Assembly: GCF_000227115.2 (NCBI RefSeq)
Contig: NC_016484.1
Location: forward strand, 1,054,001-1,118,000
Origin: Naumovozyma dairenensis CBS 421
Lineage: Eukaryota; Ascomycota; Saccharomycetes; Saccharomycetales; Saccharomycetaceae
Direction: 5' to 3'
Length of the DNA: 64,000 nucleotides
A program made the translations under genes and the position numbers. Below are positions 50,475 through 60,282 of this stretch, piece by piece. How positions within the stretch are numbered: position 1 is the first letter of the stretch; every line of letters starts with the position of its first letter. The notes under the pieces were generated by a model that saw nothing but the letters and a program-made list of their open reading frames with translations, was not told the origin of the DNA and searched no databases.

Positions 50475-51003
50475 TAGTAATAAAAAAAAAAAAAAGAATC
50501 CAAATTTTATTGTATTATTTATGCAGGTATCCAGGTACTGATCCGTTATTTACTTTTGCTTTGATCTAATCTAATTCTATATTCTTTATATATTCTAATA
50601 TAATATAATATGGTATAATATGAGATAATATAATATGATATAATATAACATGATATAATATAATATTATTAAGAAATAATTTCCTAGTGGATGGTTGCCT
50701 TTTCTGTAGATCCTCTTTTAGTTGGTCAAGAGTCCTCAGAAGCTACTTTTTTCCTTTATCTTTTGAAAAAAATTCACCGATCTTGGCCATTACTGTTGGT
50801 CTCGTTACAATTTTTAGGGAAAATGCTAACAAAGCCTGTTACTCCATTAAAAGTTTATGAACTTGTCCCAGAACATGTCTAACAACATGATGTGATGTGA
50901 TGTGCTATTAACTTATGAGTAATAAACGAGGAAGTTTTCTTCTATATATGGTTTACATAAGTACATATTTTTTTTCACCTATAACAGGGAAAGGAGCATA
51001 CTG
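50475..51003. other. Region between the BED-finger gene and IR-B
   Basis: It contains repeat fragment C (50550-50686) and a 63-codon plus-strand frame (50691-50882, MVAFSVDPLLVGQESSE). That frame has a fair composition but no family I can name and no clear promoter; it may be a gene fragment. Confidence 0.45.
50550..50686 (-). repeat. Partial third copy of the island repeat (fragment C)
   Basis: TTACTTTTGCTTTGATC through AATTCTATATTCTTTATAT to TTAAGAAATAAT matches the reverse complement of 22745-22821 and, less closely, 52843-52953. The interior is expanded into TATAATATAA-type repeats (about 50590-50665), as in IR-B (52873-52922) but not IR-A. Confidence 0.75.
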
Positions 51004-53211
51004 CCCCAAAGTAACGAGGAACCCCCAAATATAATTAGAACCAGGACAGAATGATGGAAACGAACAAAAATTAAAATAATATAAAATAAACAAATTGATA
51101 AATGATAAGTGAATCATACTATAATAGCCCATCGAATGGAAATAAAGGAGGCCGGAAGGGAAAAATGCTTACAATGAAAAATAAAATTAAAAAAATGGTT
51201 AATAACTAAAGTAGCAATAACTGTGCTAGTCTAACACTACATATATTATACTAAATATTAAATAGCGTACAATCGAATACTATCTTTTTTTTTAGTCAGT
51301 CGGATTGATTTGTCTTGCAAACGACAAAGCGATATATATTCTACGTATCGTAACGTAGTAACAAAAATAATGGTATTTATATTGAAAATAACAAACAGTA
51401 AGTACTCTATATTAAAACCCCTCTTATCTTCCAGAAAATCCAGCTCCTAGCCTTTATGGACTTAACAGACAGTATTGGCATACTATAGAACCCAAATGTG
51501 AAGCGATGAAAAAAAATTATATATAACATTTAACATTGATATCCATACATTGAAAACTTTCACTAACTCGTAGATGTATACTGCATTTTACGTGCAAGTT
51601 AGCACGTTGCATTTAGAACAAACTTATAATAAAAAAGAACAGTGCTTGTTCTTGTGTCCTATAACGTTTTCACACGATATTCCCACTTGTCTCAATGACA
51701 TTTTGTCTAGCTGTTCCAACAGTGGGAGTACCCAGGGAATTTTCAATTTCTGCATAAGCTGCAGGATATTCCTCTGCCCAATATTTATCAATCGTTTCCT
51801 TAAACACTCGGAAAGCTACCACTTTATATTTTCCGAGTTCTGAGCCATCATCAATTAGGCGCCTCTGTCTGGTATTTTTGTTTCTGCACTGTTTATCTAA
51901 TGGTTCGAACACATATTTTCTAAACCACCAATAAGTCTCAGAACCATCGTAAAAGAAATATGGAGTGTTATGAGCCCCTTCTGAATAAAGATATTCATTC
52001 ATATGACATGCAATGATGTCCCAACTTGATGACGATCCGTTTGGTTTGCATTCAATAACATCTAACAAAAGCTTTATTTGGTTATGGGAGTTTAATTTTT
52101 CTATTTTCATATTCAGTTCTGAATTGAATACAAATAGGAATAAAGAAACAAACAATATAATGAATATTGAAAGGCAACCAAAAACTACAATCGTAAACAT
52201 CCTTAAACAGGCAAAGGTGAAGGTAAGAACGATCAACAACATAATGAGAACGGCGGAACCTTCACCTTTGAGCTGGTGTATGTATTCATAGAATAAGTAA
52301 GTTATCCAAAATGAAAATCGATCCCTTGGAACCACGGAAGCTCTCACAGAATCGTTATATAAGAAAGATTGTTCCTCGCTAGGTTTACTCATCTTCGTTT
52401 TATTTCCCGAAGATTCAATACTCCTCAAAGTATTGTTTGGTTCTTGTTCTCCATTTAACTGCATGACTAGTTCAAAGAATTCTTAGTATACTTAGTTCGT
52501 AAACATAAATAAGCTCTTCTTGATAGTACAGAGTTATGTATTGACAACGTTCAGGTATAATATGTAGATTACTTATTCTATATGAGAAGCATAAGACATA
52601 ATACCTTGAATACCTAAAGAGTTCTAAGGTTGGTAACCGTTCTCTGAAGTAGTTTCAGTTGCTATGTTACCATTAGAAGAGGTTCTTGCTTGAGAAGTTT
52701 GTCAAGTTCGGCGTGTCGCATCGCATCGCATCGCATACGCGTGTAATACACTTTGCTATGATGCTCGTTATACATACTTTGATCAGAATACAAATTACTA
52801 GTATTTAACTTATACTACCCCATTCTTAAGTCTGTTAACTTAAGTACGGTTTAGATCAACTAAATCAATATATTCTAATATAATATAATATGATATAATA
52901 TAATATAATATAATATAATGTAATGTAAAATTATTAAGAAATAATTCCCTAATTCAATTTCATTGTTTGACTGTGCTGTAGTATTAAAATTCCTTACCTA
53001 AGCAGTTTATGGATAATTAGCAGGTATTTTAACGTGACTTTAAAAAGACTAATAATTATGGCGTTTATTGAAAGCCTCATAGAAAATAATGGAAAAAGAG
53101 GCGTCTCTTTTATAGCTACACAAACTCTCTAAATCAAATTAAATCAATTAGCATCGTAATTTCAGTTTATCTAAACCTACACAGGGTGCTTCCAGTTATT
53201 GTTATCTAATG
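51004..53211 (-). repeat. Inverted repeat IR-B with intact DUP gene (about 2.2 kb)
   Basis: It is the reverse-complement partner of 22486-24640. It starts inside sequence equal to the SLF1 3' flank and ends at GTTATCTAATG. The DUP gene is in the middle on the minus strand. Differences from IR-A are mostly small indels, a TATAATATAA expansion, and a diverged membrane-segment region. Confidence 0.9.
51670..52464 (-). CDS. DUP-family (DUP240/Cos-like) membrane protein
   Basis: The 264-residue protein has a polar N-terminus, two adjacent hydrophobic segments (about 70-89 and 91-113), and the DUP-domain landmarks CHMNEYLY (153-160), NTPYFFYDG (166-174) and WFRKYVFEPLD, with a polar C-tail. Proteins of this superfamily in S. 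cerevisiae (Mst27, Mst28, Prm8, Prm9, Uip3 and the subtelomeric Cos proteins) are membrane proteins of the ER, Golgi and endosomes that affect coat-vesicle cargo or multivesicular sorting. The copy at 23197 is truncated by a 1-bp loss. It stands alone in an internal chromosomal site next to a MITE. The exact role and paralogue cannot be told. Confidence 0.85.
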   Translation of the reverse strand: MQLNGEQEPNNTLRSIESSGNKTKMSKPSEEQSFLYNDSVRASVVPRDRFSFWITYLFYEYIHQLKGEGSAVLIMLLIVLTFTFACLRMFTIVVFGCLSIFIILFVSLFLFVFNSELNMKIEKLNSHNQIKLLLDVIECKPNGSSSSWDIIACHMNEYLYSEGAHNTPYFFYDGSETYWWFRKYVFEPLDKQCRNKNTRQRRLIDDGSELGKYKVVAFRVFKETIDKYWAEEYPAAYAEIENSLGTPTVGTARQNVIETSGNIV

Positions 53212-53214
53212 AGG

Positions 53215-53279
53215 TATAGGAATACACATCTAGTTTTTATCTTCTATTCCATTATTTTTGTAGACCATAACACTAAGAA
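53215..53279 (+). repeat. Direct repeat D1, copy at island B
   Basis: This matches 21841-21905 in the same orientation. It begins only four bases after IR-B ends. So IR is inverted between islands while D1 and D2 are not. Confidence 0.8.
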
Positions 53280-53303
53280 ACAACAACAACAACTATTAAA
53301 AAT

Positions 53304-53450
53304 ATGAGTGAAAGGAATCAACAAAATAACGGGGATGGCCAAGATGGTGTCAGGTATGAAATGGAAACTATGAGTATAGCTCATGAACATAACATCGAAG
53401 CTGAAATTAATAATGAAGCTGAACACGATAATGAAGCTGATTTAATCTAA
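53304..53450 (+). CDS. Tiny acidic orphan ORF between D1 and D2
   Basis: The 48-residue frame (MSERNQQNNGDGQDGVRYEM and an Asn/Glu/Ala-rich tail ending EADLI) starts 25 bases after D1. It stops inside D2. At island A the same place holds an unrelated 112-residue frame. It may be a remnant with internal deletion, or a real small peptide. It resembles the N-terminal tails of yeast membrane proteins such as DUP relatives in composition only. Confidence 0.3.
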   Translation: MSERNQQNNGDGQDGVRYEMETMSIAHEHNIEAEINNEAEHDNEADLI

Positions 53451-53523
53451 TTGTCTATTTGATTTGCTATTAAAATATTCATTATTTTATGTACCTTACA
53501 TATTATTATATAACAGAAGATAT
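53437..53523 (+). repeat. Direct repeat D2, copy at island B
   Basis: This matches 22359-22444 in the same orientation, including TATTCATTATTTTATGTACC and the end ATATAACAGAAGAT. Confidence 0.8.
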
Positions 53524-53679
53524 CAACTGGTTGGGCATCCTTGTGCCTCATTTTATACTGATAGGGTACCAGGTTTGGCTGAATTTGTGTCACTTTTTCT
53601 ACCCAATTTTTTGTGTCACTTTTTTCCGCCGCAATTTTCAAATGAAAGTATGTAAAATACCATATGCATACATTCTAAT

Positions 53680-54032
53680 CAGGCCTGGGACGGATTTGGA
53701 TTAATGGATTGAAAAAACAAGGATTGGGGGCAAAACTTTTGAAAAAAAAGTAGGGTAGAAATCAAATTTTATGGATTGAGAACAGGGTTGGTCTATTCTG
53801 GCCATGGATTGGGGCATGGATTGAAAAAAAAATTGAAAAATAGTAGTCGTATAATATGATTTTTATAGTATTTTCTTATAAATTACATAATAAAAAATGG
53901 ATTGGATTAGGATAGACTTTGGGTTAGGATAGGATTAGGACTGGATTGACGATTTTCACTGGGGATTAAAAAAGGTAGGGTAGGCCCGAAATCCCTTAGG
54001 ATAGACCAAAAATCCTATCCCTCCCAGGCCTG
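53680..54032. mobile_element. hAT-type MITE, 353 bp, with 8-bp target duplication
   Basis: Left end CAGGCCTGGGACGGAT and right end (reverse complement) CAGGCCTGGGAGGGAT match at 15 of 16 positions, with a perfect first 11. The direct duplication ATTCTAAT flanks it on both sides (53672-53679 and 54033-54040). Eight-bp duplications and CAG-starting short inverted repeats are hallmarks of the hAT superfamily. The interior has no ORF but many subterminal motifs (GGATTGG, GGATTGA, TAGGATAGGATTAGG), as hAT transposase-binding regions have. It is too short for a transposase, so it is non-autonomous. Full identity of the duplication implies a fairly recent insertion. Confidence 0.9.
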
Positions 54033-54040
54033 ATTCTAAT

Positions 54041-54974
54041 AGATATGACATACGGACTGTGGTCTGGGTGTCTGGGAAACTCCGATATTCCCTACTTACG
54101 TTAAGAGTAGTTCCCCAATTCAAACTACATAAATAGGTAATATAACAGATTAATAATAAATAATAATAAATAACTCAAAGGGTTACGAGCAATTTAAAGT
54201 AATGTCACCAACATGGTTGCTTATATATATATATATATACGTTAGCTTATGACATACTCAGTGTCCAATATAATACAATACGATACAGAACCCTGCCTTA
54301 TAAGTGGTAATGACACGTCCAGTGAACAAACGGAACCGAGTCGGCCCCGATGGTTGGCCCAACCATCGATAACCAGTATGGAAAGACTTATAACAAACAG
54401 GCTTGGTTGGATACAGTGTAATAATGCTAACAAAAATAATGTAATGTAATGTAATTTAATGTATAAGACTTCCGAGTAAATGCCGTCGAGGAAAACTATG
54501 TTTGTGTTTATACAAAAGAAGAAGGGTAAATGCTTTTGTCATATAGAAGAAGAGCAAAACAAAAGAGTAAAAATTAAGTATGTTGATAGAAATTATTCAT
54601 TAAAAGTTATAAATTAGTACATATAGATAAATAGATAGATAGAGAGTTGGATAAGTAAGTAAGGTTAAAAATGGACTTAGAAAAATAAAAAGATCGAATA
54701 GTTCGGAGTAAAAAGAAATTGGAATAGAGAAATATTATTATTGTCTATTTGATTGTTTGATCGATTGATTGTCTGGATTCGAATTAATTTATTAAGATTG
54801 CAATTCTTTTTTCTTCTTTGTTGCTTGCTTGTTTGCTTTTTTCTTTGGAAAGAGTTAAAGAATCATTAAAAGAAAATAGAAACATGGGTATTAGAGAAGA
54901 ATTTTAACAACCTTTCATTTGTTAAATAGAAAAAAATGGCAGCTGTTGTATATGAATTTAACTTATAATATAAC
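54041..54974. other. Region between the MITE and the small cell-wall gene
   Basis: It contains an AATAAT run at 54151-54171, (TA)n at 54224-54238, the palindrome GATGGTTGG-C-CCAACCATC (54349-54367, 9-bp arms), and a GATA repeat (54629-54643). Short frames cross the palindrome on both strands and look like chance. The last part is the 3' region of the gene at 54975. Confidence 0.5.
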
Positions 54975-55205
54975 TTAGAATAAGAAAGCGACACCAGCAG
55001 CTAAGGCAGCACCAAAGACACCTGCACCTAAAGAGTTAGTGGCAGCAGCACCAGTGGAGATACCAGAAGAAGTTGTGGCGTTAGAACCATTGGTTCCATT
55101 GGTACCGTTTTGAACTGGAACAGTTGGAACGGTACCGTTGGTAGCATTTTGAGCTTGGACAACAGCGATAGCAGCGACAATAGCGATGATACTCTTGAAT
55201 TGCAT
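54975..55205 (-). CDS. Small GPI-type cell-wall protein (YDR524C-B/YCL048W-A-like)
   Basis: The 76-residue precursor has a signal peptide ([19 protein letters not shown]), an Asn/Gly/Thr-rich body with several NxT/NxS sequons (NAT, NGT), and a hydrophobic Ala-rich end ([18 protein letters not shown]) typical of GPI attachment. Codon use is highly biased, indicating strong expression. S. cerevisiae YDR524C-B (66 residues) lies at this syntenic place between AGE1 and SNA2 and has the same build, with ohnologue YCL048W-A. It is probably a minor cell-wall mannoprotein. ATTG repeats lie right upstream of the start (55208-55240). Confidence 0.8.
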   Translation of the reverse strand: MQFKSIIAIVAAIAVVQAQNATNGTVPTVPVQNGTNGTNGSNATTSSGISTGAAATNSLGAGVFGAALAAGVAFLF

Positions 55206-55209
55206 TATA

Positions 55210-55242
<33 letters not shown>

Positions 55243-55991
55243 GTGTGTTTGTTTATTATATTACTTATTTGTTGAATACAAAGAAAAAATGTTCTTTAAA
55301 AAAGAACGAGATTACATAGAACGATAAACAAGACAAGAAACGAGTGTGTATTGTGTTACTTTTTTTCCATTATTCCAGCTGTCCTTTTTATATAATAGGC
55401 CCTATTATGTGGAAAAAAAGAACAATAAGGGTGTCCCAAAGGGGAAATTGATCCTCCAAAACTTAAAATTCCAAAAGGGGTTTGAAGCCAACGGTTCGGG
55501 AAATTCTCACAGTTTTTTGACAGCTTTAAAAAATTGTCGAGCGAAAAGATACAAAGGATATATTAGCGTTATGTTACCTCTTAGCTAATTTTTTCAATTT
55601 TTTCAATTTTTTCAGTTTTTCTGAGAGACAACGCGACTGCGCATGTTAGAAGATTGTCAGAAAACCCATACATTCCTTGTTGGCTGTGTGAAAAGGAGGA
55701 AAGAGGCAGGGAGGAGAGAAAGAGAGGGAGAATAAAAATAAACAAGCAATCAAATCATAAGGTATTCTTTATTATATCGAAGTATCTCCACTTCCGTTGA
55801 GCCAAACTCGATTACGTTTATCATTCATTCATTATAAGGATGCTAATAATTTATATCTTTTCTTGCGTTTATTCTTTCTTTATGGAATGAATACTATATA
55901 GAAATATAGAAATTCGTTACCGACAACAGTAGCACGCACATCGTACATAAAGCAAGATCGTAATAAGAATAAAATAATATTTTAGAGGACA
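55206..55991. other. Divergent promoters of the cell-wall gene and SNA2
   Basis: The 786-bp region includes (ATTG)n at 55208-55240, TTTTTTCAA repeats at 55592-55618 and a G/A-rich tract (55690-55740). A plus-strand frame (55346-55588, 80 codons) has no conserved sequence. Confidence 0.5.
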
Positions 55992-56249
55992 ATGCATGCA
56001 CGTGATTGGTTTTTAGTTTTCATTGCCATTTTTGTTCCACCATTAGCTGTTTGGGTTAAAAGAGGTATATGTTCAAAAGATTTCTTAATTAATTTAATTC
56101 TATTCTTATTAGGGTTCTTCCCCGGGTTAATTCATGCCTTATACGTTATTAGTTGTCATCCTTACGAAACTGATGGTAATCAAGGGTTGATTGGTTCTAG
56201 CCCTCCTCCACGTCCTCCTCAATCTGAAGGTTATGGTAGCATGGTATAA
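55992..56249 (+). CDS. SNA2: Sna2, Pmp3/UPF0057-family small membrane protein
   Basis: The 85-residue protein has the family signature: MHARDWFLVFIAIFVPPLAV (TM1), VKRGICSKDFLINLILFLLG (TM2 from about 30) and FFPGLIHALYVI (about 42-53). Its C-terminal tail is Pro-rich with a tyrosine motif (SEGYGSMV). S. cerevisiae Sna2 goes to vacuolar membrane through tyrosine-based sorting motifs. The first hydrophobic segment begins almost at the start codon. It is in the YDR525W-A position, upstream of RBA50. Confidence 0.95.
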   Translation: MHARDWFLVFIAIFVPPLAVWVKRGICSKDFLINLILFLLGFFPGLIHALYVISCHPYETDGNQGLIGSSPPPRPPQSEGYGSMV

Positions 56250-57702
56250 CAAAAATCATAATACGCTTGTATCCAATTACGTACAAGATCTAGTTAAAAG
56301 AAAACAAAGGGAAAAAACAAGAAAAAGGAAAAGAAAAAGTTTTATAAGGTACGTCTGTATATCGTAATTTCTTTTTATTTACGTATTATAATATCATATA
56401 TTCATTAATATCACCAAGAATGTTTCTCAACAAAATATGAAACGTACGTATCGTTCATGCATGATTAGACATTAACCATACACAATATATCAGTCATATT
56501 TTTCATATGACCATACGTACGTTCGTTCTGATCTGATCTGATCTCAGATATAGGGATATACGCAAATCATAGCATTCTTCCAAGGTCATCTTGATCTAAA
56601 TATTTAGACCCTATTCATATACCTAATCCAAATATATTGAGTGCTGCATCTACATTGGTCTTATGTTCCCTTTTGGTAACCATGAATTCTCTTTCCACCT
56701 AACAAATTGCCGTACCGTAACCATAGTGTAGATCAACATTTCCCTTTTAAGAACAATCTAACTTAACTCCGAGAATTTCCAACAATAGAAGAAGAAGAAC
56801 AAGAAGGTGTGGCATAGGGACTAACCGACTTACTTACATTAATTGTGCTTTTATGTAAAGCATATTAGTCTATTCAATAATAATGTTAAATGCAAATTAG
56901 AGACATACAAGACATTGATCGTTTGATATTTCTGATAAATAAAAAGCAAAAGAGATTCATATTTTTGGGCACTTGACAAAGAAACTTTCTACGAAACATA
57001 GCAATAGGAAGAAGTTGAAATATTAGAAAAGTACTGTCACAAACTAGTACCAACCTAAGCTAATACTGTGGGTACCTGTATACTAGGTCGAAAGTACAAA
57101 TATAAATGCATATTATAGATATTGAAGATTTAGACCCAACTATCGCATGACTTTATAAAGGCATAAATAAAAGCAAATTTATAAAAATATAATCTTTTTG
57201 CATATTTAAATACTTTTTGTATCCCCTTTTAAGTGTCCTTGGTATTCTGTTTCTGTACTATCTTAATAACCCTTTATTTAACTAGACTTCTTTTCTCACC
57301 TATTAAGGTGGCGCCATTTGTTTGTTTTCTCGTCATATAAAACCAACAAATAGTTATAATAATTTGATGGTGATGGCCAAGTAATCAACTGCTTGTGTAG
57401 GGACTGTCGCTGAAGGGATAACGATGCCAAAGTAGTGAGAGAGTGTGCATGGTGGCTATACGGTGTGTAGGTACATAGGTACGTATGTAGTTATTGAAAA
57501 GTGATTAGTTTTCCGCGGCTTTGCAACTTTTTTCGGAATTTCAGTCGAAAAAAGAGAAACATTACGTAGCGGTGAAAAATTAAATGTATGTAAAAGAAGA
57601 AGCTCATCAAGTTGACCCAAATGTGTGGTGTGTTAAAAGTCTCATTATAGACATCGCTACCGGAAGACGTTTTCAAAACGAGAATATAATCCAATAAATA
57701 AA
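56250..57702. other. Long intergenic region between SNA2 and RBA50
   Basis: A stretch of 1.45 kb with no protein gene. In S. cerevisiae the H/ACA small nucleolar RNA gene snR84 lies between SNA2 and RBA50 on the minus strand, so its homologue may be here. I could not recognise a guide hairpin, H box or ACA end with certainty. GATCT repeats (TCTGATCTGATCTGATCTCA) lie at 56528-56547. Confidence 0.45.
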
Positions 57703-59244
57703 ATGGACTTGTTAGGTGACATAGTGGAAAAAAACATCTCTTCTGATGAAGAGTCATTGGGCACAAATCATAATAATGATCATGACGATGACTTATTAAA
57801 TTTTGAAATCAAAGAACATAAAGATTTGGATGATATATATCCCGAAAATAGTGCTAAGAATGGATTCCCAGAATTATATAAGCCAACAAAGATATCTTCA
57901 TGGAAACAAAGATTAAGAGCTAAGAAAGTTCAACAAAAAGAAAAATCATCATCAAAGGACGAAATTCCGAGAGTAAGAAGAGAACCGATGGAAAGGAAAA
58001 AAGAAAATGTCATGTCTGAAGCACAATCTATTCATATGGAAAATTTGAATCGTATTAAAGATATGACTGATGAACAATTTCTTAATGAAAAGAGAGAATT
58101 ATTAGAATCTTTAAATCCTAAATTAATTAAAAATTTATTATCTAAAATTAATAAAAGGTTAGATAATGATACCAATAATAGTACTGCTTTGTTTCCTGAA
58201 GTGGAAGGTGCATCAGGTACGTGGGTTGGTGGTATAAATGAAAATGTTGTTCCAACAACGAATGACATAAACAAGTTACCATCATTATTAGATGATGAAC
58301 AAGTTAAAAAAGTATTAAATATTCAAGATTTAAGTTTAAACGATTCTGATGGAAACGAACCACAAAAGGAGGTCCGTTTTGAAGGAGAAAATAATAAAAC
58401 AATAGATCATGATGATGAAGCTAATGTAAGTGTTTATGATGATTATGATGATGTCGATGATGTAGCTCCTTTGGATTATCAAATGGCACAAACAATAGAT
58501 CATATGTCGAATGAAGAATTAATGAAAGATGTACATTTCATTACTCATAACCATAACCATAGTCAAAATGATGAAGAAATGGAAGGTGAAGAAGATGTAG
58601 ATGTAAATCTTGATATTAATGATCCCGATTTTGATTCTAAATTACATGAAAAATATTTCCCCGATTTACCTAAAGATATTGATAAATTGAAATGGTTTCA
58701 ACAAGTTCCAAATTTACCTGAAAATGGAAATGAGAATGGTATAATTATTGAAGATGTATCACAATGTCGATTTGATTTCAATGGTAATTTAATTCCACCA
58801 ACAAGGAAAATTGATAATACCACACATTCTGCATTACATCATCATGCTACAGATCCACAATTAGCAGGTTATACTATTCCTGAATTACAACATTTATCCA
58901 TATCGAATTTCCCCTCACAAAGATGTATATCTATTCAAATCTTGGGTAGAATTCTTTATAAATTGGGGAAACAAACATATTATCAATTAATCCCCGAAGT
59001 GGATGTAGAGACTTATCAAGAAGATGGTAATATTGACAATGTTATGAAGAGAATATATTCCATGTTTTGGGATTTATGTAAGACATGTAATGTGATTGAA
59101 TCTTTGGAGATTGCAGCAAATGAATCATTTACGAAGAATTTATCTGTAAGAAATTATGCCATTGATGCATTATGGCTTTGGCGTAAAGGTGGTGGTGATT
59201 TCAGAATCAGCGAAGAAAAACGAGGAAAAACGGATTCCAACTAA
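57703..59244 (+). CDS. RBA50: Rba50, RNA polymerase II assembly factor (RPAP1-like)
   Basis: The 513-residue protein starts MDLLGDIVEKNISSDEE. The RPAP1 N-terminal motif, WKQRLRAKK, lies at about 68-76, followed by the HMENLNRIKDMTDEQFLNEK block (about 107-126) and the EGASGTWVGG block (about 168-177). The latter half includes LQHLSISNFPSQRCISIQIL. S. cerevisiae Rba50 binds Rpb3 and helps assemble RNA polymerase II subcomplexes in the cytoplasm. Extra acidic stretches (about 235-310) make it longer than the S. cerevisiae protein (439). The location after SNA2 fits YDR527W. Confidence 0.93.
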   Translation: MDLLGDIVEKNISSDEESLGTNHNNDHDDDLLNFEIKEHKDLDDIYPENSAKNGFPELYKPTKISSWKQRLRAKKVQQKEKSSSKDEIPRVRREPMERKKENVMSEAQSIHMENLNRIKDMTDEQFLNEKRELLESLNPKLIKNLLSKINKRLDNDTNNSTALFPEVEGASGTWVGGINENVVPTTNDINKLPSLLDDEQVKKVLNIQDLSLNDSDGNEPQKEVRFEGENNKTIDHDDEANVSVYDDYDDVDDVAPLDYQMAQTIDHMSNEELMKDVHFITHNHNHSQNDEEMEGEEDVDVNLDINDPDFDSKLHEKYFPDLPKDIDKLKWFQQVPNLPENGNENGIIIEDVSQCRFDFNGNLIPPTRKIDNTTHSALHHHATDPQLAGYTIPELQHLSISNFPSQRCISIQILGRILYKLGKQTYYQLIPEVDVETYQEDGNIDNVMKRIYSMFWDLCKTCNVIESLEIAANESFTKNLSVRNYAIDALWLWRKGGGDFRISEEKRGKTDSN

Positions 59245-60282
59245 GCAACCAGAGAAACCGTGCTGTATTATATAATATAACTTTATAGAAGTAGTGTAAT
59301 TCTCTTTATAGAAAAAAAAATCTCAACATTAAAACACTATTTGTTTCCGTTAATTCAAATCAAAACGATCAAATTAACAAGCAAATAGTAGTTCAAGAAG
59401 AGAGAATTTTCATTATTTTCTCACCTTGATTAGAAAGTACTCATATGCATATGAATATTGGTCAAAGATGAAAAAAAGAAAAAAAAAAGGCAAGTCAATG
59501 CCCATTCCAACCGAAAATTGACAAGCAAAGGAAAATCTCATTCAATCAGAAATAGATTGCTCTATCTCGAGCATATCATTAATAGCAAAAATTGATTGAA
59601 GAACTCAATCAGGGCGCTACAATTGATATGGATTGATGTTAAAAGAGGAAAACCCCCAAGATCATCAATTCGAACTGGAAATGGTAATTAAAAAACCAGG
59701 AGAGAAAACAAGTAAATATGGTACTTTTATTCTTTGCACAGAGACACATTGACTTAATATCTTACGGAATGATAGGGAATACGATAATATTCCTATATTT
59801 TATTTATCCACATTAAATCAACTTAAGTTGTGCAAGTCAGATTGAAGAATTGGTAGTATGTTTTCTTCAAACAGGGGGAGGCCTCTCCCCTTCGAGATCG
59901 GTACTCCTTATAGTTTTTTCTTAAGGGAACTCATGAATAAATACACTTGGTATTCTCTCAAGACAATTTCTTTATCTCTGTCTCTTTATAACAGACATAT
60001 GTTAAAGTCAAATAACGACATCTAACAATATTTTTTCCAGAAAATTTTTCAGTGCTTTTCTCCGCAGGGTAACACACACAGACATATAGAATTCTTTGGT
60101 GACACAGTTTATTTATTTCAATTCAATATAAAACAATATAGAACAATGTACAAATGCGTTTAGTTAACAAGAAATGAGTTGATTAGGGAAAAAGGAATCT
60201 AGGAAACCAGACTCAGATAAAGATATATATACTCTGTTGCGAACTCAAATATGAATGGCCAGTAGTAGTACCTATTCCTGCA
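59245..60282. other. Region between RBA50 and KRE28 (inversion junction)
   Basis: A 1-kb stretch with the RBA50 3' end and the KRE28 promoter. It includes a Reb1-like site CAGGGTAAC at 60065-60073. In S. cerevisiae HLR1 and QCR7 follow RBA50, but neither is seen. No repeat or transposon was recognised at the junction. Confidence 0.5.
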
